The position numbers and the translations under genes were made by a program. This document shows positions 38,031 through 50,600 of a stretch of DNA of 64,000 nucleotides, piece after piece; position 1 is the stretch's first letter, and each line of letters starts with the position of its first letter. This DNA is from Pseudorasbora parva (lineage: Eukaryota; Chordata; Actinopteri; Cypriniformes; Gobionidae), in assembly GCF_024679245.1 (NCBI RefSeq), contig NC_090177.1, forward strand, positions 44,244,518-44,308,517. The letters are read 5' to 3'. The notes under the pieces were generated by a model. It saw only the letters and a program-made list of their open reading frames with translations, ran no database searches and was not told the DNA's origin.

Positions 38031-41000
38031 CCAACTGAATGGAAGCAGCAAACATTGCAAATTCTATTTGAAATGCGATTTAAATTATTTACAATTTATG
38101 ATTTAAATGTGGCCTTCCTCTGAATGTACATATGATAGATTTCATGATGATGAAGTTTATAATGGCTCTCAATCACCTCAATTTTAATAATTTTAAAAAT
38201 TTAAAAATAATTTATGGTTGTTGTTTTTTTCCAGCTCAGGCTGAAATAATGTTTTGTGATAACTGACAGCATGCCACAAATGCTGTTGATAGACTTTTTA
38301 GTGGTAAATGCTAACCTAAAAAACTTAATATTGCCTGTTTGACACTGTGAAGCTGCTTTGAAACAATCGTCATTGTAAAAGTGCTATATAAATAAAGTTG
38401 ATTGATTGATTGATTGATTGATTAATATTTTAGGTTTTCTTGATTAGCTTGGATGGGTGCTTTTGAATTTGTTCTGGTAATTCAACTGGGTTTCCATCCA
38501 ACTATTTTGCTGCACATTTTGAAAGTGTGCATAAGAAATCCTAAAAAAACAGACACAAAAAAAACACTTGAAATGTAAACTCGAATGTGATTTTGCGCAA
38601 ATGTTCAATGCGGTAGGCAGAGGTGCATTAGTTTGCCATGACTGGCCCATTGAAAGGCCTGTGCATTGTACATAATTGAGACAAAGTTAGACAAAATTAG
38701 GTTGCTGACGTATGGGAATAGCCATCTAAGCCATCATTATGTGAGCTGTAGACCTTAGTCTGGGTAGACACCAAATTTAATTTGATGAAAATGATGTATT
38801 GATAGGGCTGGGCAGTATATTGCGTGTTGGCGATATATCAATATTTTTTTCAACACGACACGGCCAAACAATTGGGATGGAAGTTGCCAAAAGTTGATGG
38901 AAGATCCAAAAATGGTGTTTTATTGAAAGTTGCAAAAATATTTACAGTGTAGGAGAAAACTACCCTGACAAGCCAGACCTACATCACGATGAAGTTGGGT
39001 CTGGGACCTCACAATTGGCAGGGCTCAATCCAGGGGGCAGGATAAATGGTTGCCTTTCAAATTCCTTCTACATGTAATTGGAAGGCGCTACAACCAACCA
39101 GAGCAACAAAGGTGAAGCGGAGCTAGTTGATAGATTAAACTCCGAACGCATCTTCTTTTTTTAAGAATGATTTCAGTGCCATTTTTTGTTCTTTTCTCAA
39201 AGAAAAGCTTAACTCCAAGTTTTCCAGAGTCATGGTCAAAGCTGATTTGAAAGGCCGCCTTTCACAAGCTTCTTTGTTTTTAAGTAGCACGCAACTCGGC
39301 CATCATTATGTTAAGGCCGCCCACTGACTCTATACACGATGTGATTGGCCTGACCAGAGTTTGGTTTTTCCAGCTCGTAAACCAACAGAGAGTTGCTAGA
39401 TGCCCTGGCTGCAAATTAGATTTGCTGCCGCTAGGGTGCGTCTAGATTTCTAGGCTAGGAGAAAACAAATATAATTCAAAACTGTACAAAAAGAAAACAA
39501 AAACCTACTCAGTCTATATCCCATAATCTCTCCTGGTTCACACCTGCACACACTTTGCAATCATCCAACCTGCCATCATTCACTCATCAGCTCAACTCAT
39601 AAGCAATCACCCTTCACATCACAGTGTCTGGTCTTGCTGTTCAACCCTGAACTCTTACCCGATGACCAATCTGTGGAAACTTACCTATGTACTTTCGTCT
39701 CGAACTGTCCAGTCTTCTGTATTCCTTAGTCTTCAGTTCACTTTCTACCTAAATGGATTATGCATTGCAATTTGTTGTTGTGGCTCGTGAGAGCCTGGTC
39801 TTTTTTGTTTTTACCGAGAAATTCTGCCTTCTTGCCGTCACCAGCCCCTTTAATGATGCGACCCTGAAGTCCACTGTTCTGAATCAGGACAAATTACCAT
39901 CATCCCATAGACCTCCCAGACACCTCCTGGGCTGAGCTGGAGGGACGCTATCATGCACTGTCTGGAGAGGGTTTACGGGGTTTCGGATTTTTCATCACTG
40001 TTCTTAGACAGCATCATAGACTGTATAAAATGTCTTCCTGTTTCCTCTAAACCTTCATCTCCATCTCTAGACAGCATAGACACCTTTATGGACAATGTAT
40101 TGTTACCTTATAGCCTGTCTTGCCTTCATCTGCGTCCATCACCACCCTGCTTAAGTCTGATGGAGGTTGTCAGCCAACTGCCCATCTTCTGCAATGCCTA
40201 AGCACTTACGTTGACCCACAAGTCCTGCAACTATTTTCAGCCCCTGAGCGGATATATCTAGTGGCTTCGCCTCTGGCCTCAGATCCTCTCGCTTTGTCTT
40301 AGCCTGTCTGCCTCATCTTGGCTCTTCCTACTTTCGGATCCCCCAGACACCCTTGGCCTTTCCACTTCACCGGGCTTCCCCGCCTTGGTCAGTCATCACA
40401 CCACCTCCACCACGGACTTGCAGATCTTCTGCTATGCCCTGTTCCTCCACCCCTACAGCTGCAGTGGGTTCCTCTTTCCCTTCAGGTATGCCTCGGTCCT
40501 CCATCACACCGCCATCACCTCCTCGGGAATCATCGTAGCTGCACAGATGCAGGATGCAAAAAAAGGGAGAGTTTTTAAATATTTATGATACAAGCCCTAA
40601 TGTTTCATTCATTCATTCATTCAAGAAAAGAACAAAGGTAAACTAAACAGTTATAAAAAGAATTTAAAAAAATGATCCATAGGTAAGGTGCAATCAGTCG
40701 GATATACAGTGGCACAGTGCTCATTTAGTAAATGCACAGCTAAACAGATGTGTTTTGAGTCTGGATTTGAATGTGGCTACTGTTGGAGCACATCTGATCT
40801 TTTTGGGAAGCTGGTTCCAACTACGGCTGGCATAATAGCTAAAAGCAGTCTCTCCTTGCTTTGAGTGAACTCTTGGTATTTCCAACTGACTTGTTCCTGC
40901 TGATCTGATTGATCTACTATAATACTGAGTTCTGACACATCACTGTCCTTCACTGACTACCTTTCACAACTGACTAGATAATCTTTAAAGCGACTCCCAT

Positions 41001-44000
41001 CAGTGCAGAATTGTGATGAATGTTGATCTAGAGTGACATAAATGTTACATGAATTCTGACATTTCTGTTCAGACTGAGGTCACATTGCAAAACATTCAAC
41101 CTGTATTGGATTGAATACCCCGTATGGAAGTGGCACAAAACAGATTCAGTTGGGTTTGTGCTGTTCATACTGTCATGAGAGAAATAGATCTGAGTAACGA
41201 TTGAGCAAACAAATACGATTTGGGCCACATTTGCCTGTAGTTTGAATGTACCCTCTAAGTCTACAATCAGAACTGAATACATTCAACCAACAAGCCAATA
41301 CCAGCATAACAGGAACAAACTAGAAAGTTTAAATTCTTAAGTCTCCTGGCACATGAAGAGGGTGACAGTGAGCTATGCAAATATATCAAGACCTGAATTG
41401 TTGATTACCTTAATGCCAAGTATTCTGACCCCATAACTAATGACCCGTTGGACATGGTCTCAATTGTGGTTACACGGTTCAGGGACAAATACAATCTCTG
41501 CTGACCAACAAGGGTCACAGATCCTCTCAAAAGGTGACACAGATCCTCTCAAAAGGTGGACGGAACAAAACAAAACAAAAAGCAATTTCCAGGACTGGCA
41601 AAGAAGTATAATTTGGTACCAGCCACCAGTTCCCCTTCAAAAAGGGTTTTTCAATTGAAGTGGTAACAGTCTGTACCGTAAAATACTATACATACTATGA
41701 AATGTATATACAGTGGTGGTCAGAATTATTGGCACCCTTGGTAAATATGATCAAAGATAAATCTGTAAAAATAAATCTCTTTTGATCTTTCATTAAAAAA
41801 AAGCAAAAATCTAACCTTTCATTGAAGTAAAATAATTAAAAGTGGGGGTTAAATCACTTAATGAAATAAATGTTTTGCTCCAAAACACAATGACCAATAT
41901 GTCCCGATCAGGTTTTTTTGCCCTCGAGTCAGAGTCATTTGGTTTTGAGTATCTGCCGATACAGAGCCCTGATCCGATACTTCTATAATACATAAAAAAA
42001 GAATAAAGAAGAGCAAAAAAATTATCCAGGATGTTCCTTATTTTCTATTTAATTCACCTTATTTTAACATTCAACAACTCTGTTAACAAACAGAGCACTT
42101 CTGTGAGGTAGCTTGAACAATCAAGTAATAAATAACAAATTCTTCACTTTTTGCTGCCAAAAAGCTCTTTTAATAGTTTTATCTGACCATAGAAATCCAT
42201 CCTGTTTGACTTTCCAGTCATGTCTGACAACTGAAAATGCTGGAGTTTGTTTTTGGATGAACAAGGAAGACAACATCCTCAAACTCCCAAACAACATGTG
42301 GTGATGTTGATTTTTAGGCTTTCTGACCCCAAGACTTAACTAATCTCTTCAATTCTCCATCTGTGATCCTTGGAGAGACTTTGTCCACTCAAACTCTCCT
42401 CCTCATCATGCACTAAGACCATATAGACACACGTCTGCTTCCAGGCAGATTCGTAACATCTTTAGTTGATTGGAATTGCTTAATTATTTCCCTGATGATG
42501 GAAATGGGAATTGTCAATGCTTTAGCTATTTTCCTACAGCCACTTTCTATTTTGTGAAGCTCAAAAATTTATTTTTTTCTCATTGTGATGAATGATTAAG
42601 GGAATTTGTCCTCATATTTATACTCTTGTGAAACAAGACATTATAGCTAGACAATTTCATGTTCCTAGTCACCCTGGTGTGCTAATTTTTTAAAATATAA
42701 ATGTGAATATACTTCAAAGATGTTTTCCTCAAAAAAAATTCTAGGGGTGCCAATAATTGTGGCCAATGTGTTTTAGAGGGGAAAAGCATTTATTTCATAT
42801 TGTGATTTTTCCCGGACTTTCCATTCTTTTACTTCAATGAAAGGTTCGATTTTTTTTTTTTTTTGTGCATTTTTTGAATGATATATAATACTTTTTTTTA
42901 GCAACGTTCTACCTCAAACATAAATTCTTTGTTCTGACAAAGTAAAGTTTTCTACTTTTCTGTACATCAGAGCTGTGCATTTAGTTAAACAGCAGGTATT
43001 GTACTCTATTTAATTGAAAGGGGGGGGGGGGGGGGGTGAAATGCTGTTTCATGCATACTGAGCTTTTTACACTGTTAAAGACTTGGATTCCCATCCTAAA
43101 CATAGTCAAAGTTTCAAAAACTAATGTTGGACGTTTGATAGAGTATTTCTGTGTCAAAAATACTCCTTCCGGTTTCTCACAAGTTTCGGAGAGTTTTTTT
43201 CGAGTATGGGTCTACTTGACGTTAATAGAACGGAAGGTCCTTGTATGGGCCGTACGGGCTCTTCTCCCGGTAGGGTGCGCGCGCGCCTGACTAGAGCGAG
43301 AGGAAATACACGCCGTAAACACTGCTCTCAGGTGCAGATCCAGTCCTCCGTGAAGACTTATGTCGCGCCGCGCTCCACTTTATTCCTATGGGTGACGTCG
43401 AACGACTTCAACGCTTCAGCACAGCATTCCGGGAAGGCAGCGCTGCATTTGAACCGATTTGAACGCAGAAATGATGGGAAGCTTTACAACATCGTTTCAG
43501 TCGCGTCTCAAAGTGGATTTACACGCCACTGCTGTCACAGGACTTCACCAAATCATACCAAAGAAGTGTGTTTTTGACGGAGCGGTCCCAGCAATAAAGG
43601 TTCGGTCCTGCTTTGGAAGCAGCTGGTGAGTAAAACGGCTTCAAATGTCTCTGCTATTGGCTACCTTCGCATGAGTAAACATCAGTTAACGACACGATCG
43701 CGTGCTTCGTCATTCAAATGCGCTAACGGTTACTCCATTGCTGTTCTCTGTTGTATAACGTTACACTAGTCTGACGTGCAAAACCGTTTTGCTTGCTACC
43801 TCTAAGGTCTAGTCGCATACAATAGTCCATAAACCGAATCATGTCCTCATAAAATGCGAGTAAAGACACACAAAGGCCACTAAATACAGTACATACCACA
43901 GAGACGGACGTCCTGATTTGCTGTTTTTCCTGTTCAATTTATTTCTGCTTCAGATTTGATTCTGGATCATTATCTGTATTAGCTGAGATAGCCATGGGTT

Positions 44001-47000
44001 TCTCCACACTTGAGGACGTCACCGCTTTGTTCGCAATCGTCATTCTTTAGCTCCGCCCACACGATACGCCTCCAGGCGCTGGTTTTTTTCCGGAAAGACT
44101 CAGTACAGCCCATATTTCTTTTATAAATATAATAAAACTAAAGACTTTTCGGAGATATGAAGGATGCAATACTACTCTATAGGTACTCAAGATTGACATG
44201 AGATTGACTGAAACTGAGTGTTTCACCCCCCCTTTAATACATATATTTACATGTTTGTGTGTTGTGCAGCTGTATACTTTCAAACCTGGAGGAAATATCT
44301 GTATTTGCATTTTATTTTGATCATAAATGCTGATCATTAATAAATGTGATTGTAGCATCTTATATGAGGCTACAGAGGAAGAACACCTTTATTCCACTTT
44401 ATAGAAAATGCAGAGATTTGAATTTTGGTCAATATCAACCAGCCCTATAGCCTAGAAATCTAGACGCACCCTAGCGGCAGCAAATTTAATTTGCCCGCAA
44501 GTGTCCTCTAGGAACTCTCAATACCATTCTGAGCTGTAGTCCTCAAAATCTGGACGGCCCAATCACATCATGTATAGAGTCGGCTGGCGGGGCCATAATG
44601 ACGATGGCCGAGTTGCGTTTGCGTGCTTCTAGTACTGGCGAACGGCGGCGGTCTTTCGAATCAGCTCTGACCGCGACTCTGGAAGACTTGGAGTTAAGCT
44701 TTTCTCTGAGAAAAGAACAAAGAGCGGCACTGAAGTCATTTTTAAAAAGGGAAGATGTGTTCGGAGTTTAGCCAACCGGATACGGCGAATGTTTAATCAA
44801 TCAGCGAGCTCTGCTTCACCTTCGTTGCTCCGGTTGGTGTAGCGCTATTCTATCGCGTGCAGAGGGAGTTTGAAAGACAACCGTATCCCGCCCCTCGGAT
44901 TTAGCCCTGTCAATGGTGAGTTTCCAGACCAAACATCTTGATGTGGGTCTGGCTTGTCAGGCTACCAGCCCTAAGCAGTGAGGGATAGACTTACAGGCTT
45001 AACAATGTCAAGCACTGCTCCTAGATCAGTAATTTTGTCATTTCAAAACTTTTTTCTCTACTGAAATGTGTTTTGGAAAGACAAATTAAATCCATTGAAC
45101 ACACTGTACCACTATCACTGTACAACGTTTTCATTCCTATCAAAAAATAAACATGGCTCTACCCTGACTAATGTCTGCTGCAGTTCTTCTGCAACGTCTT
45201 TTAAATAAAAATAGTTTCATTCAGCTTATTCAGAGTTCATTCAGCTGCTCCATAATGACAAGGCGGGATCCCTCAAAATAATGAACAGGACGCACATAGT
45301 GAATTGATTCATCATTTTTTTTATTCAATTTCCAGAAATATATTTAACAAATGCTAAAAGGTTTGGATGGAAACTCAGCTAACTATTGGTTTTCTTTTAC
45401 CAATGATGTTTTTTTGCATATTTCCAGGTATCAGCAGATATTACACAGAAACTTGGTCTACCTAGCAACAATAGCAGACTCTAATCAGAATATGCAGTCT
45501 CTGCTACCAGCGGTATGTTATGATTTGAAGCTTTATCAGCTTTCTTTCTTTCACTCTGTCTTTCTTTCTTATAAAGTGATAGGGCAAAGCAACACAAAAC
45601 TTCATAGTAAAAATCTATGGAGTATAATGCAATTGTCACTTACCTAAATGATGATAATAATTAAATGCACACATTCATTCTTGAATGTGTGGTTTACAGG
45701 AACTCTCCATATCCATGATTTTTTTTAATACTGTAAAAACTAGGGGTGTCAACAATAATCGATTCGGCGATGCATCACGATGTGGGGCATGAACGATTCA
45801 GCATGGATGCGGCAAAGTGCCATAATCGAATATGTCACTGTTTATTTTCTGGCAGACGATAAAGTTGTGAAGTTTCAAATAGTTCCGGTTCCGAGAGAAT
45901 AACAACAACAACAAGGAAGATGGCTGAGGCGGAGGGAGATGACCGCGATAGACGGGTTATTAAAAACGCGCTAACGACCCGAGGTGTGTAGGATTGTACG
46001 TATATATTTTTTGCACAATAATCAATGAATCTATAATGACGAAAAACGCCGCAATTCACCTTTATTCCACAAGGTGGCGATGTCTGATACGCAATGATGA
46101 AGTGACTTTTCACTCATAGTTACCTCTGACAGAAAACGAAACAATAATTATAATCTGCAAAACTTGAAATGGCTCAGTGATTTACTTCAGAGAGCAAGTA
46201 CTAAACACAATCATATGTTAGTGTCACTGTCTCTTGATGATGGATGTGGTCAAGAAGCTGTCAGTGATCAAAATATTGATTTTGAAGACATAGAAAATGA
46301 GTTTGGAGATCGTGAATATGAGGCAGATGCTGAATATACTGGTAAACGAGCTCTGACGAGGACATGATGATGGTATTAAACATCTGCTCAAACTGAACCC
46401 TTCCAAGCTCCAAAAGGGAACGAAATAGGTTTTATTTTATTCTTCTGTAGCTGTCCAAAATCAGGAGTTTTATATCATGACAGGTAGAGGTCTATCCATG
46501 TTAAATATAGATCTGGGTCGCTAACGACCTGAATATGTAAGAATGTTTGGTGAAACAGTCATGCATTTAAGGGCTAATTGCATTTTATTTAATTACATTT
46601 TATTTTATTTAATAACTTTTATGTCAAAGATACAGGAGACACATAGCAGCCAATACAATCTGTTGTTTAATATCTGCTTGTATTGCCTCATGACTGATGA
46701 AAAATTTGCTTTGTGTGCAGTAGAATTTTGATGCATCACAATGCATCGTAGAATCGAATCGAATCGTTACCTGGTGAATCGTAATCGAATCGAATCGTGA
46801 AGGAAGTGCCAATGCACACCCCTAGTAAAAACTGTATATTCTCCTCACACTAACACTAACCCTACCCCTAAACCTATCCAACACACACACACACACACGC
46901 ACACACACACACATACACTAACCCTAGTAGATATCGTATATCGTAAGATAACGTATGAATTAATCAATTTTATATTTTTGAGAGTGGGTAGGTTTAGAGT

Positions 47001-47606
47001 AGGAGTGGAGTTAGTTGCTCCAAAATATAAAATAAGGCTATAAATATTAATTCTGTGAGTTCGGGTTGGCGGAATCACACGGTGTAAACATACACGCGGA
47101 TAGCCTAAAATGCGTACAGACAACACGCCACTTGGCTTTAGAAAGTGGCTTGTATGTTTACGTAAAGTCATGTTGTCATGTTGCTACACTGGACGCGAGT
47201 GATGTGGCAGAAGACAATATAGCCCACTTTAATTGGTGATGTTGTCTTCACTGGATGTGAAAAGACAAATCCTAACAGTAAACTGATACCTCGTGTATGA
47301 AGTACTGACATGAAAGACAAATACTTTGGAACGGTCGTTTTGTCGCGTCCAGTTTAGACAGCTTCTAGCTGACGTGTCAACGGTCTCGTCCAGTGTAGAC
47401 ACGGTGTTACAGTAAACTTTCTGCATTGTTACAGTAAACGTTCTGCATTTTAAAAGCTTGAAAAAAACTATTTATCTATTTACTATCTTTTTATTGTTTT
47501 GTTTTTGTTTTTTACAAATGAGGACATCACCAAATAACATTAATAGTTTTTGTCAGGTTTAGCTCACTTCTGGGTACAAACATATCCACAAAATATGTTT
47601 AAGCAG

Positions 47607-47661
<55 letters not shown>

Positions 47662-50600
47662 AGTTTTGAACACTAGGAGGAGCTAGTCCCAAAAAACAAA
47701 GGAAAAGGGTTTAAATAGAAATGCTGATTGACTGAAACAGAACAGGTGTGATGGGACTAATTACTAAACAAAGGAATTAACTAATGATCAGGTACACCGG
47801 CAAACAATGATCAAACTAATCTAAACTAAACACACAAGTAGGGACAAAAAAGGCAGGTCCAAGGCACTCAGTCAGATGTAAATGAAGGAAAAGGAAATAA
47901 TTAAAAAGCCTTCATTAGGTATGGCTTAAGGCAAGTCCATTTTTTTTTTTTTTTTCGTCATTGGACTTTTCCCTTTCCAGAGAGCACCGATTACAGACTA
48001 TTTTACTCCACCTGAATTTTGCAATGCACAAGTAGGGATTGAGGAGGTTCTGGTGGAGGAGAGTAACAAAAATCTATGGGGGAGTGGAGGGTGGGAGGAG
48101 CCAGATGGACATCCAGAGTCCAGCCAGGATGAAGCCTCTCAGAAGATAGGGCCGCCTTTGTCCAAAAGTCCCTCGCGTAAAAGCGGGCGCATCTCGGGGG
48201 TCCGGCCGAGTCGGAGCTCGTGCTTTGGGTGGAGGGGGGCTCCCGGAGGGCCCCTTCCATCCCCACCATCCCGGGCTCCTGGGCCCTTCCGTTTCCGAGA
48301 TACGGCCACTTCCGGTCCAGCTTCAGGCGGTGTTTTCTCGGAAAACCGTTGGAGCGCCAAACGCCGGTTCCTGAGAGGGGCGCCTGGCTCGGGCCGGACC
48401 CCAGATAGCAGACAAACAGTGAATCAGCGTTGAATCAATGTTAATGCATCAACTAAAATATCATTGAATCAATGTTGAGATGTCAATGTTGAGAATGTTG
48501 ATTTTTCATCAGGTTTGCACCCTGAAATAATGTTATTTCAACGATGAAAAATAGATCAAGATGGGCTTAAAATCAATAGTTTTCCAACTAAAATTAAACC
48601 ACTTATTTAAGTGAATCAATATTGAGTCAATGTTAATGCATCAATCAAATTATCATTGAATCAATATTGAAATATAACATTGATTTTTCATCAGGTTTGC
48701 ACCGTGAAATAATGTTATTTCAACAATGAAAAAAAGATCAATCTTGCTTTATGTACAGCAGGATTCTATGCCAGTTAATTTGTCTCTTTATTTTATTCAT
48801 TTTAATCAGAGACCATGTGTGGCTGCAGTCGATATGATTTTGCATCAAAAAGTCACTCAAAGTAAACGGCATCCTTCAGTTTAGATGCAAATGTATTTAT
48901 TTATGCCCCCATAGTTACAACAGGAAATCTCACATTGACTTGAAACAATTACATCTGAATTTATAACACAAATGAGAAGAGCCTGGAAAAATATGACAAC
49001 GTGCATCTGCAAAATGGAAGTAAATACAAATGTAAACTTGCTAATAAATACAGAAATGAGACAGTACTACTGAAAGAAAGAAGGTAGAAGAAAGAATGAA
49101 ATACTCCAAACTCAGGGGGTTCCACCATGAGCAATACCCCGAAGCCTTTCAGGATGTAATGGAGCCAGTTCTGCACCGTCCCAGCAAAGATAAACTCTGA
49201 TGCCTCTTTTTATCAGCATTCACAGCATCTAAAACAACAAGAAGTTAGTAAATATTTGGAAATGTGATTAATTATACATTACAAATATAGCCTACTACAA
49301 AATGAAGTGAAACTTGACATTTTATCAAAATCTTGATATCCCAGTTAAAACACGGTAATCCTTTTAATACTAAAATCATCATAAAATAGATGAACATCTC
49401 ACAACAAACGACGCACGACAAAAAAAAAAAAAGAGTTGCACGAGTCAGAATTCGGACGCAATTCACAGTGTATATGCCAATCCTAAGAAAAAAAAATGAA
49501 TACAAATGATATGGTTTGGTGAAAAACAAACTGAAACTCAATGTACTAAGATTATCCTGGCCGTTGGTTGTGTACGAGGGCGCTCATGTGACTATTATTA
49601 ACATTGCAGTTCACTCTGACTCGCTCAGGAGAAGCACACAAGTTGTAAAACATAAAGATGAATAAAAACACTAAATTAAAATTGAGATTAATTTTATAAT
49701 TATATTTGTGTAGGCCACTTACCTCTAAAAAACACAGTTGTTGTCCTGTGTCTCCTTTTCGCGATTGAAGTCTGTTCAGCTGCGCTTGCTTTGGTTGATT
49801 GGTGGATGTCTTGAAGGTGCATTACCGCCACCTGCTGGATTGGATTGTGGCGCATTCGAAAGGGACACATATTCGAAATTCTTTATTAACTCTGTATTCT
49901 TTAGATAAATAATGAAATACATGTACATTCTACATGATTTAAATAATAATAATAGGCTACATTTTTATTCATTTAAAACTTTTTAATGGTTTTTTAATGA
50001 TTTTAATGGTAACTGACTAAATTTATGGTAGAAGTTCTTTGTTTGTTTTTTATTTTTTTACATTTTTTGTTTACAAATACATTTTTTATTATAATAACAT
50101 GAAACACAGAATGACAACGTTACATGCCAGTAAGCAGGAAAATAATATACCTTTTAAAAAGATTCATAGTTTTTACAGCTTTCTTATTGGAAGAGTCAGA
50201 AATCAAACACGCATACAATTTTAACTGTTCCAGAAAAAGATTAAAGAAAGGCTTACAATTACAAAATTTACATTTATGTATTCTTTGTTAATCCACACAC
50301 TCGGTGTACTCATCGTATCCTTTGAGGATAATAAATGTGCTCACATTCACACAAATGTAGCCAATTGATTTGGATTTGCCTTAACATGTTGAATAATGTG
50401 ACAGATAGATTGACCGTAAGCCTCACCGGTGGAGAATTAAGATGACCAAACATCAGCATTGATTCAATGTTTGTCTTTTCAACACTGAAAAGCATGATAT
50501 TATCAACATTGATCCAATATTATTTAGCAGTGAATTTTCAACATTGGTCCAGTATGGTGTTAGCATTGAATTTTCAACATTGATCCAATATTACTTAGCA

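Noticed and set aside
43206..43577. 123-codon frame in family B copy 3
   Set aside because: Not maintained in copies 1 and 2, with no recognisable motif; chance frame in a CpG-rich element.
38803..44447. A single 5.6-kb hAT between two orphan hAT ends
   Set aside because: The flanking octamers (TGTATTGA and, beyond the family C insert, AGCAGTGA) do not match and the ends differ, so they are probably from different elements.
46846..46880. Interstitial telomere repeat
   Set aside because: CTAACCCTACCCC-type debris is irregular, not (TTAGGG)n.
48053..48433. 126-codon plus-strand frame in the GC-rich block
   Set aside because: GC-rich DNA leaves long chance frames on both strands; it overlaps an equally open minus-strand frame and matches nothing known.
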